NCBI RefSeq assembly: GCF_012927455.1 | Contig: NZ_JABBPE010000015.1 | Coordinates: 372,001 to 436,000 of the forward strand | DNA from: Polaromonas sp. | GTDB lineage: Bacteria; Pseudomonadota; Gammaproteobacteria; Burkholderiales; Burkholderiaceae_C | Reading direction: 5' to 3' | DNA length: 64,000 nucleotides | The notes under the pieces: generated by a model | Told to the model about the DNA's origin: nothing | The model's database searches: none | What the model saw: only the letters and a program-made list of their open reading frames with translations | In this document: in pieces, positions 1-10,084 of the stretch | Layout of the letters: every line of letters starts with the position of its first letter | Position numbering within the stretch: the first letter of the stretch is position 1 | Translations under genes and position numbers: made by a program

Positions 1-287
1 TGCGACTCGTCATGAATGTCGGTCAACACCGGCAGTGCCAGATCATGTTTGACCTTAGCCAGAATTTCCAGGCCTTTGTCGATGCCGGGTCCGCGAAACG
101 TGCTGCCCGAGGAACGATTGGCCTTGTCAAAACTGCTTTTGAAGATGAATGGAATGCCGAGCGCCGAAGTGATTTCTTTCAGCGTGCCCGCCGTGTCCAT
201 CTGCAACTGCTCGGATTCAATCACGCAGGGCCCGGCGATCAGGAAAAAAGGCAGGTTCAGGCCGACATCAAAACCACAAAGCTTCAT
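1..287 (-). CDS. kdsA: 3-deoxy-8-phosphooctulonate synthase, N-terminal part
   Basis: KdsA condenses phosphoenolpyruvate with arabinose 5-phosphate to give KDO-8-phosphate for lipopolysaccharide core synthesis in the cytoplasm. The minus strand reads [20 protein letters not shown], then a CVIESE motif and the [11 protein letters not shown] phosphate-binding segment that are hallmarks of the family. Only about 95 codons are present because the gene leaves the window at position 1. The ATG lies one base after the TGA of pyrG, so the two genes are almost certainly co-transcribed and translationally coupled, as is usual in Burkholderiales. Confidence 0.93.
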   Translation of the reverse strand, partial: MKLCGFDVGLNLPFFLIAGPCVIESEQLQMDTAGTLKEITSALGIPFIFKSSFDKANRSSGSTFRGPGIDKGLEILAKVKHDLALPVLTDIHDES

Positions 288-288
288 A

Positions 289-2049
<1,761 letters not shown>

Positions 2050-2132
2050 TTATAAGGGTTGAGCAAAGCGCCGCAGGCTCACGAAGTGACCAGCTTGGTG
2101 GGCTCTTGACCTTTGCTGCTACATTGCAAAAC

Positions 2133-3428
2133 ATGACGAATCAAGCAAATGCCACAGGTGAAAGTGAAGCGCTGGAACTGGCCGGCAAACATCTGGTGCT
2201 GGGCCTCACGGGCGGCATCGCCTGTTACAAGGCGGCCGAGTTGTGCCGGGCCCTGATTAAAGCGGGCGCCACCGTGCAGGTGGTGATGACCGAGGCGGCC
2301 GCGCAGTTTATAACGCCGGTGACCATGCAGGCGCTTAGTGGCCGACCGGTGTACACCAGCCAGTGGGACAGCCGTGAACCCAACACCATGGCGCACATCA
2401 ACCTGTCGCGCGAGGCCGACGCGCTCGTGATTGCACCTTGCAGCGCCGACTTCATGGCCAAACTGCTGCATGGCCGTGCCGATGACCTGCTCAGCTTGAT
2501 GTGCCTGGCCCGCCCCATCGGCAAGGTGGCGCTGCTGGTGGCGCCGGCGATGAACCGCGAGATGTACGCCCACCCAGCCACGCAGCGCAACTTCGTTCAG
2601 CTTGAGGCCGACGGGGCTACCGTGCTGGGCGTGGGCAATGGCTTTCAGGCCTGCGGGGAAACCGGTGACGGCCGCATGCTGGAGCCCGAGCAACTGCTTG
2701 AAGACATCATCGCGTTCTTTGCGCCCAAGGTGCTGGCGGGCCAACAGGTGCTGATAACGGCCGGCCCGACTTATGAGGCGATTGATCCGGTGCGCGGCAT
2801 CACCAATTTATCGAGCGGAAAAATGGGTTTTGCCATTGCGCGGGCGGCGCGGGAGGCGGGTGCGGAGGTCACATTGGTCGCCGGCCCGGTGAGCCTGCCC
2901 ACGCCGCGCGGGGTCACCCGTGCTGATGTGAAATCAGCATTAAATATGCTTGAAGCCGTTATGGAGCGGGCGCAGACAGCTACTATTTTTATAGCAACGG
3001 CAGCCGTCGCCGATTGGCGCCCAGCGGCGCCGTCGGCCCACAAGATCAAGAAAGATGGCTCCGGTCAGGCGCCGCAACTGGAGTTTTCCGAAAACGTGGA
3101 CATCCTGGCCACGCTTGCCCAGTCCGCGGCCGCGCAGGCCGGCGCACTGTTTTGCGTGGGTTTTGCGGCAGAAAGCCACGATCTGCTGGAAAACGCCCAG
3201 GCCAAGAGGTTGCGCAAAAAAGTGCCGCTGCTGGTCGGCAACATCGGGCCCGACACCTTTGGCCAGGACTACAACGCGCTGCTGCTGCTGGACGAGCGGG
3301 GCAGTACCGAATTGCCGAGAGCGTCCAAGCTGGTCTTGGCGCGGCGGCTGGTGCAGGAGATTGCGACCCGGATGGGGGCTCGCACGCCCGCGCAGCTCAG
3401 CACCAGCGGGAAAGTGAGCGCCTCATGA
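2133..3428 (+). CDS. coaBC: Bifunctional phosphopantothenoylcysteine decarboxylase / phosphopantothenate-cysteine ligase
   Basis: CoaBC carries out two successive steps of coenzyme A synthesis: ligation of cysteine to phosphopantothenate and decarboxylation of the product. The 431-residue protein has the flavin-binding CoaC half (LGLTGGIACYKAAEL, APAMNREMY, FQACGETGDGRM) followed by the CoaB half (ITAGPTYEAIDPVRGITN, SSGKMG). The ATG at 2133 is preferred to a TTG at 2106. Positions 2939-2999, inside the CoaB half, are a copy of the interspersed palindromic repeat read through in frame. The next gene overlaps the stop codon by ATGA. Confidence 0.96.
   Translation: MTNQANATGESEALELAGKHLVLGLTGGIACYKAAELCRALIKAGATVQVVMTEAAAQFITPVTMQALSGRPVYTSQWDSREPNTMAHINLSREADALVIAPCSADFMAKLLHGRADDLLSLMCLARPIGKVALLVAPAMNREMYAHPATQRNFVQLEADGATVLGVGNGFQACGETGDGRMLEPEQLLEDIIAFFAPKVLAGQQVLITAGPTYEAIDPVRGITNLSSGKMGFAIARAAREAGAEVTLVAGPVSLPTPRGVTRADVKSALNMLEAVMERAQTATIFIATAAVADWRPAAPSAHKIKKDGSGQAPQLEFSENVDILATLAQSAAAQAGALFCVGFAAESHDLLENAQAKRLRKKVPLLVGNIGPDTFGQDYNALLLLDERGSTELPRASKLVLARRLVQEIATRMGARTPAQLSTSGKVSAS
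2939..2999 (-). repeat. Interspersed palindromic repeat, copy 1 (inside coaBC)
   Basis: The segment runs from a TTAAATATG half through a gcgggcgcag core to an agctactatttttatagc inverted half, and matches the complete intergenic copy at 43191-43256 across about 60 bases. It is translated in frame in coaBC as part of the stretch ALNMLEAVMERAQTATIFIA. Minus strand here means that the gctgcttgcgcccg core reads on the minus strand. Confidence 0.7.
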
Positions 3429-3871
3429 TGCATGCTTCGAACACCCCGCCTGATGGCGATTTCGTGCGCTACGTGGAGCGTTTGACCGGCAGCACGGCAG
3501 TGCCTGCCGTGCGCGAAGACCTGTTCATGCCCAGGGAGGCTGGCCCAGGCAGTACGTCGTTTGCGGCAAGCTCCGGCCAGCCCTCCATCAGGGCGGCACA
3601 GGCGGCGCAGGCGCCGCTGCACGGCATGTCGTTCTGGACGCACGTCAAGTGGGTAGTCGCTTTGTGGATAGCCACGCAGGCATTTGCCAAACTGGTGCCG
3701 GCTGCCAGCCAGTTGTTTATCCCCGCCCTGATGGTGTATGCGGTTTGGGTCATTTTTTGGGTCAGCCGTGCGGCGGCCATCAGCGCCGGAGCATCTGATG
3801 TAAACCCGCTGGTAGAACGTCTGAGCGAGTTGGCCAGACGCGCCGCCGAAAAAACAAAAATAGCCCAGTAA
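3425..3871 (+). CDS. Small conserved membrane protein of unknown function
   Basis: This 148-residue protein was not recognised as any named family. The first 65 residues are polar and rich in alanine, proline and serine. Residues about 69-110 form one or two hydrophobic segments (WVVALWIATQAFAKLVP, then LFIPALMVYAVWVIFWV), and the tail is charged and probably helical. The ATG overlaps the coaBC stop codon, and dut follows after about 40 bases, so it sits inside a coaBC-dut operon. The in-frame open region upstream of 3425 overlaps coaBC and is not credible as coding. A membrane location is inferred from hydrophobicity only. Confidence 0.75.
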   Translation: MMHASNTPPDGDFVRYVERLTGSTAVPAVREDLFMPREAGPGSTSFAASSGQPSIRAAQAAQAPLHGMSFWTHVKWVVALWIATQAFAKLVPAASQLFIPALMVYAVWVIFWVSRAAAISAGASDVNPLVERLSELARRAAEKTKIAQ

Positions 3872-3909
3872 CTTAAGCCATCCCAGCCACCTCAGCATAA
3901 AAACAAGCC

Positions 3910-4356
3910 ATGAAAATCGACCTCAAGATACTGGATTCACGCCTGCAAAACAATCTGCCGAACTACGCCACGCCTGGCAGTGCTGGCCTCGATCTGCGCG
4001 CCTGCCTCGATGCGCCGCTCACGCTGGGAGCCAATGCCTGGCAGCTGGTGCCCACGGGCATCGCGATCCATCTATGTGACTCCGGTTACGCCGCACTGAT
4101 CTTGCCGCGCTCTGGGCTTGGCCACAAACACGGCATCGTGCTGGGCAACTTGGTGGGCCTCATCGACAGCGACTACCAGGGACAGCTGCTGGTCAGCGCC
4201 TGGAACCGCAGTGATGTGCCTTTCACAATTGAGCCGATGGAGCGCATTGCACAGCTGGTAATCGTGCCGGTGGTGCAGGCGCAATTCAATGTGGTCGCCG
4301 AGTTTCCCGTCAGTGAGCGAGGCGAGGGCGGTTATGGATCTACCGGTAAGGCGTGA
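3910..4356 (+). CDS. dut: dUTP diphosphatase
   Basis: Trimeric dUTPase hydrolyses dUTP to dUMP, keeping uracil out of DNA and supplying dUMP for thymidylate synthesis. The 148-residue protein shows the family motifs in order: [39 protein letters not shown], and the C-terminal glycine-rich lid GEGGYGSTG, where a tyrosine stands in the place of the usual phenylalanine. It is downstream of coaBC and the small membrane gene in the same direction. Confidence 0.96.
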   Translation: MKIDLKILDSRLQNNLPNYATPGSAGLDLRACLDAPLTLGANAWQLVPTGIAIHLCDSGYAALILPRSGLGHKHGIVLGNLVGLIDSDYQGQLLVSAWNRSDVPFTIEPMERIAQLVIVPVVQAQFNVVAEFPVSERGEGGYGSTGKA

Positions 4357-4552
4357 GGTCGCCTGCCCTCGGGTCACGGGTCAGCTTTGTCCTACAGCAG
4401 CCGGCTGCAGCTTCCCACGCAGCGACAGCACAGAGCATCACCCAGGAACTGGAAAAATCGGCCTTTAATTAGGCTTGTTTTAGGGCATACATATTTTCAT
4501 TAAAGTGAATTAGATGCGCCAAGGCCTGATATTTTATTAACTGGAGATTTCC

Positions 4553-5104
4553 ATGCGCCAAGCTACCCGCTTTCTTACAGCTGCTTCTTCATTGTTTGTG
4601 TTACTCGGCCTGGTCGCCTGCGGTTCGGTGCCAATGGACTCCCAGGCTCCCTATCCCTCATCTCAGTACCCTAACCAGAATCCATATCCGGCTCAGAGCC
4701 AATACCCTAGCCAATATCCTAATCAAAGCCAATACCCCGGGCAAAATCAACAAGGCAACTATGTTGAATACGGCCGCGTGACCAATGTGGAAGTGTTCCA
4801 GAATCAGGAACAAGGTCAGGGTACCGGACTAGGCGCGGTACTGGGCGGCGTGGCCGGCGCGGTGGTTGGCCGACAGATCGGCGGCGGTACCGGAAAAGAT
4901 GTGGCTACCGTGGCCGGCGCAGTCGGTGGTGCGGTGGCTGGCAATGCCATCGAGAAAAACCGTAATGCCGGTGTTCGCCAAACCTATCGGGTTTCTGTGC
5001 AGCTTGAGCGTGGCGGCGTACGGGCCTACGACCTGTCATCGTCAGGCGACCTGCGCGTTGGCGAACGCGTGAGAATTGAGAACGGGCAGCTGTTTCGCAA
5101 TTAA
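4553..5104 (+). CDS. Glycine-zipper lipoprotein, SlyB/Pcp type
   Basis: This is a probable outer-membrane lipoprotein of 183 residues. A signal peptide ends in the lipobox LVAC, giving a lipidated Cys23. Residues about 30-70 are a low-complexity linker built from repeated QYPNQ / QYPSQ / PYPAQ units. Residues about 92-138 contain a GxxxG-rich glycine-zipper pair (GLGAVLGGVAGAVVG and VAGAVGGAVAG), and the C-terminal domain has the SlyB-like VRIENGQLF ending. The start is supported by an upstream CTGGAG ribosome site. Proteins of this type are thought to stabilise the envelope, and the exact role is unknown. A strong terminator follows at 5121. Confidence 0.85.
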   Translation: MRQATRFLTAASSLFVLLGLVACGSVPMDSQAPYPSSQYPNQNPYPAQSQYPSQYPNQSQYPGQNQQGNYVEYGRVTNVEVFQNQEQGQGTGLGAVLGGVAGAVVGRQIGGGTGKDVATVAGAVGGAVAGNAIEKNRNAGVRQTYRVSVQLERGGVRAYDLSSSGDLRVGERVRIENGQLFRN

Positions 5105-5120
5105 TCAGCTCCAAAATCCA

Positions 5121-5158
5121 AAAAGCGGCGTGGCAGTCTTTCTGCCACGCCGCTTTTT
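5121..5158. terminator. Bidirectional rho-independent terminator
   Basis: A perfect 16-bp stem, aaaagcggcgtggcag paired with ctgccacgccgctttt, with a five-base loop and runs of A on the left and T on the right. It can end the lipoprotein transcript from the left and the slyD transcript from the right. Confidence 0.93.
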
Positions 5159-5181
5159 TGGGCTGAACGAATTCCGTTTTC

Positions 5182-5706
5182 TCAATGCAGTGTGTCGTTG
5201 CCAGGCGCCAGCGGCGCGAGCTTGAAGAAGCCGGCGCCGAGCGAGCCCTCGCCAACTTCCGCCTCGGTGGCTTCGCGAACGGATTCGACCTTGATGGCCA
5301 GACGCAATGCAATGCCAGCCAGCGGGTGGTTGCCGTCAAGCACTACATGCTCCGGATAAATTTCCGAGACGGTGTAAAGGTGGTCAGGCGGAATGGGTCC
5401 GCTGGTTCCGGCCGGCAATGCCGCGCCATCAAAGCTCATGCCCTCTTCCAGCTCTGCCGGAAAAAGGCCGCGGGGCTCAAGAAATACCAGGTTTTCATCG
5501 TAGTCACCGAAAGCGCTTTCTGGCTCCAGGTGCAGTTCGAGCTGGTCTTTAGCCTCGTGGCCTTGCAGGGCTTCTTCAATCTTGGCGAGCAAGTCATCGC
5601 CTCCAAGCAAAAATTCCACCGGTTGGTCTAATTCGTCGAGCACATCGCCCAGGGTGTCTTTCAGCGTCCATGTCAGGGCGACGACGCATTGCAGGGTGAT
5701 TTTCAT
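5182..5706 (-). CDS. slyD: FKBP-type peptidyl-prolyl isomerase, SlyD-like
   Basis: This protein is a cytoplasmic prolyl isomerase and chaperone. It has 174 residues and the SlyD layout: a split FKBP domain (QPVEFLLGGDDLLAKIEEAL and, later, DGNHPLAGIALRLAIKVESVR) flanking the insert-in-flap chaperone domain. The histidine- and cysteine-rich metal-binding tail of E. coli SlyD is absent, so nickel delivery should not be assumed. The ATG at 5706 gives the standard MKITLQCVVALTWTL start; earlier in-frame starts would run into the divergent cupin gene, whose ATG lies only 14 bases away. Confidence 0.9.
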   Translation of the reverse strand: MKITLQCVVALTWTLKDTLGDVLDELDQPVEFLLGGDDLLAKIEEALQGHEAKDQLELHLEPESAFGDYDENLVFLEPRGLFPAELEEGMSFDGAALPAGTSGPIPPDHLYTVSEIYPEHVVLDGNHPLAGIALRLAIKVESVREATEAEVGEGSLGAGFFKLAPLAPGNDTLH

Positions 5707-5720
5707 CAGACAATTGTCCC

Positions 5721-6944
5721 ATGGATGTAAACCAATCTCTAGACCTTCTGGCAGGGCTAAGCCCCGCACAATTCATGCGTCGATACTGGCAAAAAAAGCC
5801 GCTTTTGGTGCGCCAGGCCATCCCCGGGTTCCAGCCTTTGTTAAGCCGCGCCGCGCTGTTTAAGCTGGCCGGGCGCGAGCAGGTCGAGTCCAGGTTGATT
5901 GTTCAGCAGACTAAGGGCTGGCGCATGAAGCAGGGGCCTTTTGCACCCCGTGGCCTGCCGCCGCTTAACCAGCAGGGCTGGACCCTGCTGGTGCAGGGGG
6001 TCGACACGCACGATGCGGGCGCCCACGCTTTGCTGCAGCAGTTTCGTTTTGTGGCCGATGCGCGCCTTGATGACCTGATGATCTCGTTTGCCACGACAGG
6101 CGGTGGCGTGGGGCCGCACTTTGACAGTTACGATGTTTTTCTGCTGCAGGCCAGTGGCCGCAGGCGCTGGAAGATCGGGCGACAAAGAGATCTTGCCCTG
6201 CAGCCTGGCGTTCCGCTTAAGATTTTGCAAAACTTCGAGCCCGAGGAAGAGTTTGTGCTGGAAGCGGGCGACATGCTCTACCTGCCGCCTCGTTATGCGC
6301 ATGATGGTATCGCCGAAGCTGCCTTGGGCAACGACGACAAGGCCGCCGAGTGCATGACTTATTCCATTGGCTTTCGGGCGCCGGGCCGTAGCGAACTGGC
6401 CGTCGAAATGCTGCGCCGCCTGGCCGAGTTCACCGAGGATGAGGAAGAAGCCGCGCCAACTGAAGCGAGTGGCCGGGCCGGTGGCCTGCCCCGCGCGTAC
6501 CGCGATCCTGGCGAAAGTGCAACGGCGACGCCAGCGGCCTTGCCCGCTGCGTTGGCAGCGTTTGCAGAGCAGGCTGTGCGTGAGGCACTAAAAGATCCGC
6601 TGGCGATAGGCTGCGCCTTGGGCGAGTACATGACTGGACCCAAACCCACCGTCTGGTTTGAGGCGCCCCTGCAAGCCTGGCACGCCGATCTTGCGACAAC
6701 AGGACAGAGCAGTATTCAACTCGATCCGCGTACCCGCATGATGTATGACCGTGCGCATGTGTTCATCAATGGTGAGAGCTACCGCGGCAAAGGCGCCGAC
6801 GCCACGCTGATGCACCGGCTGGCAGACCAGCGCGCTCTTTCGGCGCGTGAGTTGCGCAAGGCCAGCGCATCCGCTATCGCGCTGCTGGCCGATTGGCACG
6901 ACGCGGGTTGGCTGGCGAAAGTGCTGCCGGGTGCAGACCACTAA
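5721..6944 (+). CDS. roxA: Cupin/JmjC-type oxygenase, ribosomal protein L16 arginine hydroxylase-like
   Basis: The protein belongs to the YcfD/RoxA group of iron- and 2-oxoglutarate-dependent oxygenases, which hydroxylate an arginine of ribosomal protein L16 in E. coli. It has 407 residues and starts MDVNQSLDLLAGLSPAQFMR, with the typical FMRRYWQKKPLLVRQA entry. The iron-binding HxD is in GPHFDSYDVFLLQ and the distal histidine in PRYAHDG. The C-terminal half is the helical dimerisation and winged-helix region, here with an alanine-rich linker around residues 245-285. It is divergent from slyD with a 14-base gap. The substrate is inferred from the family. Confidence 0.88.
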   Translation: MDVNQSLDLLAGLSPAQFMRRYWQKKPLLVRQAIPGFQPLLSRAALFKLAGREQVESRLIVQQTKGWRMKQGPFAPRGLPPLNQQGWTLLVQGVDTHDAGAHALLQQFRFVADARLDDLMISFATTGGGVGPHFDSYDVFLLQASGRRRWKIGRQRDLALQPGVPLKILQNFEPEEEFVLEAGDMLYLPPRYAHDGIAEAALGNDDKAAECMTYSIGFRAPGRSELAVEMLRRLAEFTEDEEEAAPTEASGRAGGLPRAYRDPGESATATPAALPAALAAFAEQAVREALKDPLAIGCALGEYMTGPKPTVWFEAPLQAWHADLATTGQSSIQLDPRTRMMYDRAHVFINGESYRGKGADATLMHRLADQRALSARELRKASASAIALLADWHDAGWLAKVLPGADH

Positions 6945-6988
6945 AGTGATTGCTGTTGCCTCCAAAAAAATTCCAAGGAAACCACCCG

Positions 6989-7501
6989 ATGGACGACAAG
7001 ATATCACCCGCTTCGCCTGTTTCCTTGCGGGAAGGCTGTTTCACCGGCCGCAGCGAGTTCACCGATTTGGTCCGTCAAGCTTTTGCAGCGGCGGCCGCGC
7101 AGGGCTGGCGTGAAATCATTCTGTGCGATGCCAATTTTGAAGATTGGCCGTTGGGCGAGCGGGCAGTGACGCAGTCCTTGAACGCCTGGTCAAAAAGCGG
7201 TCGCAAATTGACTATCCTCGCGAAAAGCTTCGTTGACTTGCAGCGAAGGCATGCGCGCTTCGTAACCTGGCGGCAAACGTGGGCGCACATTGTTGAATGC
7301 CGGGCAAGTGCTGCTACTGCGGCGGACGACATGTCCAGTGCGCTGTGGAGCCCGGGCTGGGTCTTTGAACGGCGGGACCTGCAGCGTTGTACGGGACTGG
7401 CAGGTTCTGGGGTCGCCCGGCGCGTCGAATTGAAGGAACGCCTAAAAGAACAGCTATTGCGAAGCTCGCCCGCGTTTGCCGCGAGCACTTTGGGTCTTTG
7501 A
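6989..7501 (+). CDS. Hypothetical protein
   Basis: This 170-residue soluble protein was not recognised. It starts MDDKISPASPVSLREGCFTG and includes the segment REIILCDANFEDWPLGERAV. It has no signal peptide, no membrane segment and no clear catalytic motif. The start at 6989 is chosen because an AAGGAAAC ribosome site lies just upstream; an in-frame start at 6950 would lack one. It is 44 bases downstream of the cupin gene in the same direction and probably co-transcribed. Its composition matches the neighbours, so it is likely a real lineage gene. Confidence 0.72.
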   Translation: MDDKISPASPVSLREGCFTGRSEFTDLVRQAFAAAAAQGWREIILCDANFEDWPLGERAVTQSLNAWSKSGRKLTILAKSFVDLQRRHARFVTWRQTWAHIVECRASAATAADDMSSALWSPGWVFERRDLQRCTGLAGSGVARRVELKERLKEQLLRSSPAFAASTLGL

Positions 7502-7585
7502 GTCAGCGTGTGGTTTTTTTGGAGTGGCAGCCGCCTTATGCCATTTTTTGCTTACCAAGGGTTTTCAGGGGTGGTTTAACCGGCA

Positions 7586-7591
7586 TATAAT
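7586..7591 (+). promoter_or_regulatory. Candidate -10 element upstream of the small lipoprotein gene
   Basis: A perfect TATAAT stands about 125 bases before the start of the lipoprotein gene at 7715. No good -35 element is visible at the usual spacing, so this is only a candidate. The 5-prime leader would be long and would include the palindrome at 7670-7685. Confidence 0.35.
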
Positions 7592-7669
7592 TTAAGGCTG
7601 GGTAGAAAGAGCTCGAGTCCTTTCCCCAGTCAGAACATAACTTGAATTTTGGTTTGGGTTTTCTTTTGA

Positions 7670-7685
7670 CAATTTCCGGAAATTG
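7670..7685. promoter_or_regulatory. Perfect 16-bp palindrome CAATTTCCGGAAATTG
   Basis: The palindrome overlaps a TTGACA (7666-7671) and lies 29 bases before the lipoprotein start codon. It could be an operator or the base of an mRNA hairpin near the ribosome site. No regulator is identified. Confidence 0.5.
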
Positions 7686-7714
7686 TTTTCTTAATTCATC
7701 AAGGATCGTTAAAA

Positions 7715-7987
7715 ATGAACAAGTCACTCGTTTTGGCAGCTATTGTTGCTGCTGTTGCCCTGGCTGCCTGCGGTAAAAAAGAAGAAGCCGCTGCTCCAGC
7801 GCCCGTCGTCGTGACCCCCGCACCTGTCGTGGTTGCACCAGCGCCTGAGGCTTCTGCCGCTGCTGGTTCTGCTTCCGATGCCGCCGGTTCAGCTTCTGCT
7901 GCTGGCGCCGCCGCCGGTGCCGCAACCAGCGCCGCTGACGCAGCTGCCCAAGCTGCCAGCGCTGCCCAAGACGCAATGAAGAAGTAA
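7715..7987 (+). CDS. Small alanine-rich lipoprotein
   Basis: This 90-residue protein has a signal peptide ending in the lipobox LAAC (lipidated Cys19). It is followed by GKKEEAA, a proline/valine linker (PVVVTPAPVVVAPAP) and a tail of about 45 residues made almost only of alanine, serine and glycine. The low complexity resembles the small abundant lipoproteins of Burkholderiales; no enzymatic role is visible. An AAGGA ribosome site precedes the ATG. A rho-independent terminator follows immediately, so it is probably a monocistronic, highly expressed gene. Confidence 0.82.
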   Translation: MNKSLVLAAIVAAVALAACGKKEEAAAPAPVVVTPAPVVVAPAPEASAAAGSASDAAGSASAAGAAAGAATSAADAAAQAASAAQDAMKK

Positions 7988-8005
7988 TTTCTTCTGTTTG
8001 GCTTA

Positions 8006-8030
8006 AAGCCGCCTTCGGGCGGCTTTTTTA
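8006..8030 (+). terminator. Rho-independent terminator
   Basis: An aaagccgcc / ggcggcttt stem with a TTCG tetraloop and a following T run lies 18 bases after the stop codon of the small lipoprotein gene. Confidence 0.93.
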
Positions 8031-8076
8031 TGTCTGTATGCTGCTCCGCAACATCGCAAACAGACACAGGACGAGC

Positions 8077-8847
8077 TTAAATGGTCAGCCAGCGCGTGCC
8101 GCAAGCCGCGTCGGCAATCACCAATTCGGTTGCGCCTCCCAGTGCATTCGACATGGCTTGATGCGCCAGTTCCGGACGGTTGTTCTGCTGGCTTAAATGC
8201 GCCGCCACCAGATGCTTGAGTCTGCCGTGCAAAATCGAGCCGGCAATCGCGCCCGCAGCGCTGTTGGATAAATGGCCGTACAGCCCACCGACGCGCCGCT
8301 TGAGAAACGGTGGGTAGCTTGACTGGGCCAGCAGTTCGCTGTCGTGGTTGCATTCCAGCAACAGGGCGTCACAGAGCGCCAGATGGGCCAACAAGTGCGC
8401 CGTGGCATGGCCCAGGTCGGTCAGCACGCCAAGCTTGGTCGCGCCGTCCGTGCAGGTCAGCTGCAAGGGTTCGCGCGCATCGTGTGGAACCGTGAAAGGC
8501 ATGATCTGCAAGCCGCCCAGGTCAATCGCGTGGCTGTCGCGGGCGATATGGAGCAGGCCGTCGAAGTCGGGCGAGCCTATGCCTTCATAAGTGCCGCGGC
8601 TCATCCACACCGGAATGCGGTAGCGCAAGGCCAGCGAAAGGGCGCAGCCGATATGGTCGCTATGTTCGTGGGTGATGAAAACCGCGTGGATGTCTTCAGG
8701 CTGCAGCCCGGCTTCACCGAGGCGACGGGTCAGCTGCTTCACGCCCAAACCGCAGTCAATGAGCAGCCGAAACGGCACCAGGCCGCCAGCTTCAACCAGC
8801 GTGGCATTGCCAGTGCTGCCGCTGCCCAGGCTTTTAAACCTCAGCAT
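8077..8847 (-). CDS. MBL-fold metallohydrolase, YycJ/WalJ-like
   Basis: The 256-residue protein starts MLRFKSLGSGSTGNATLVEAG, typical of the YycJ group of metallo-beta-lactamase-fold hydrolases. The metal-binding motif THEHSDHIG is intact, with later histidines and aspartates (LTDLGHATAHL, LLECNHD, YGHLSN). Family members have been described as exonuclease-like or phosphodiesterase-like; the substrate here is unknown. It is the third gene of a dapA-bamC-metallohydrolase transcription unit, with a 41-base gap after bamC. Confidence 0.88.
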   Translation of the reverse strand: MLRFKSLGSGSTGNATLVEAGGLVPFRLLIDCGLGVKQLTRRLGEAGLQPEDIHAVFITHEHSDHIGCALSLALRYRIPVWMSRGTYEGIGSPDFDGLLHIARDSHAIDLGGLQIMPFTVPHDAREPLQLTCTDGATKLGVLTDLGHATAHLLAHLALCDALLLECNHDSELLAQSSYPPFLKRRVGGLYGHLSNSAAGAIAGSILHGRLKHLVAAHLSQQNNRPELAHQAMSNALGGATELVIADAACGTRWLTI

Positions 8848-8888
8848 GGCAGTAAAAAGCGAGCGGCTGGCAGCAAACCGGCTGGACC

Positions 8889-10067
8889 TTATTTCAGGTC
8901 GTCGGCAATGACCTGGACAATGCGCTGGGCGTTGGCTGACGATTCGGCCGCGCCTTGGCCATTGAGGACGGACACCGTGGTGCTTTCGCCCTGACTTTTC
9001 ACTGCGATGCGATACTTCAGCGGAGCCGGAGCGGCCGAAGCACTGCTGAACAGTTTGCTCAGGAAGCCTGGCTCGCTCTTGCCGGTCGCGGGCTCGACAT
9101 AGCGCACGAAGTAGGTGCCCTGGCTGCGGTCGCGGTCCTCAACGGTAAAGCCGGTGCGGTCCAGTGCCAGGCCAACGCGGCGCCAGGCGCGCTCAAACCC
9201 TTCGTCTATCTGCAAGACCGGCAGGTTGTTGACGACGGCAACGCGCGATGTTTGCTTGGTGGCGCCAGCGGCCACCGAGACTTTGGACTGTTCCTGCGTC
9301 ACGCCCAGCTTAACCATCAAACGGCGTAAAAACTCTGCTTCCAGTTCCGGATCGGCGGGGCGTGGCTGCCAGACGGTGCTGTCGCCGGTGTTGGAACTGC
9401 TGGTTTTTGCGCCCGTAATCACTTCAACCATGCCGCGATGGCTGATGTAGACCTCGGTGCCACCGTCTGGCCTGCGCTCCAGCCGGGTGCGGAACTTGTC
9501 ACGCTCTCCGGTGGAGTACAGCGAGTCAATCACTTTGCCCAAGGTGTTGCGAATGAAGTCTTGCGGCAGCTTGGCGCGGTTTTCGGCGAAATCCGTTTCC
9601 ATGATGCCGAGGTTTTCCTGGTCTTGCGTCAGCAAAAAACCGCTTTCCTGCCAAAACTCTCGCACCGGTCCCCAGAGCTTGTCGGCTGGCCGGTTGATGA
9701 CCAGCCAGCGCTGGCTGCCGGCGCGTTCGATGCGCACGTCGCCCACTGTGTTGGCCGCAGTTGGGACGGTGGTCGGCGCGGCTTGCCCCACCTGGTAGCT
9801 GCTGGCGGTCACAGCGGTGCCGGGAACGACGTAGCGGCTTTCGCGGGTGAGCTGGGTCAGATCCGGCGGAATGTCGAGCGACGGCGCTTTGGCACCGCTC
9901 GATTTGTAATCGACACGTTCGCCCTCCATGGTGTCGCGCAGTGAGGAACAGCCCGCAAGCACGCTGATGGCGAGCAGAGCGGCGACGGCTGCAGCGCTAT
10001 GGGATGTCAGGAATGCAGAATGCTTCGGTAGTTTTGTAAATGTCGCGGGTGTCGGCAATGTCTTCAC
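8889..10067 (-). CDS. bamC: Outer membrane protein assembly factor BamC
   Basis: BamC is a lipoprotein of the BAM complex, which inserts beta-barrel proteins into the outer membrane. The 392-residue protein has a signal ending in the lipobox LAGC (lipidated Cys40), then the extended N-terminal region that binds BamD (VDYKSSGAKAPSLDIPPDL) and two helix-grip domains. The chosen start is a GTG at 10067 preceded by AAGGGA; the reading frame stays open upstream, but only across the dapA 3-prime end. It directly follows dapA, an arrangement conserved since nlpB/dapX was named for it. Confidence 0.92.
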   Translation of the reverse strand: MKTLPTPATFTKLPKHSAFLTSHSAAAVAALLAISVLAGCSSLRDTMEGERVDYKSSGAKAPSLDIPPDLTQLTRESRYVVPGTAVTASSYQVGQAAPTTVPTAANTVGDVRIERAGSQRWLVINRPADKLWGPVREFWQESGFLLTQDQENLGIMETDFAENRAKLPQDFIRNTLGKVIDSLYSTGERDKFRTRLERRPDGGTEVYISHRGMVEVITGAKTSSSNTGDSTVWQPRPADPELEAEFLRRLMVKLGVTQEQSKVSVAAGATKQTSRVAVVNNLPVLQIDEGFERAWRRVGLALDRTGFTVEDRDRSQGTYFVRYVEPATGKSEPGFLSKLFSSASAAPAPLKYRIAVKSQGESTTVSVLNGQGAAESSANAQRIVQVIADDLK

Positions 10068-10084
10068 TTGGGGTCCCTTAAAAA

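Noticed and set aside
3014..3424. Upstream extension of the small membrane protein frame
   Set aside because: It overlaps coaBC in another frame. The ATGA overlap at 3425 gives a natural start.
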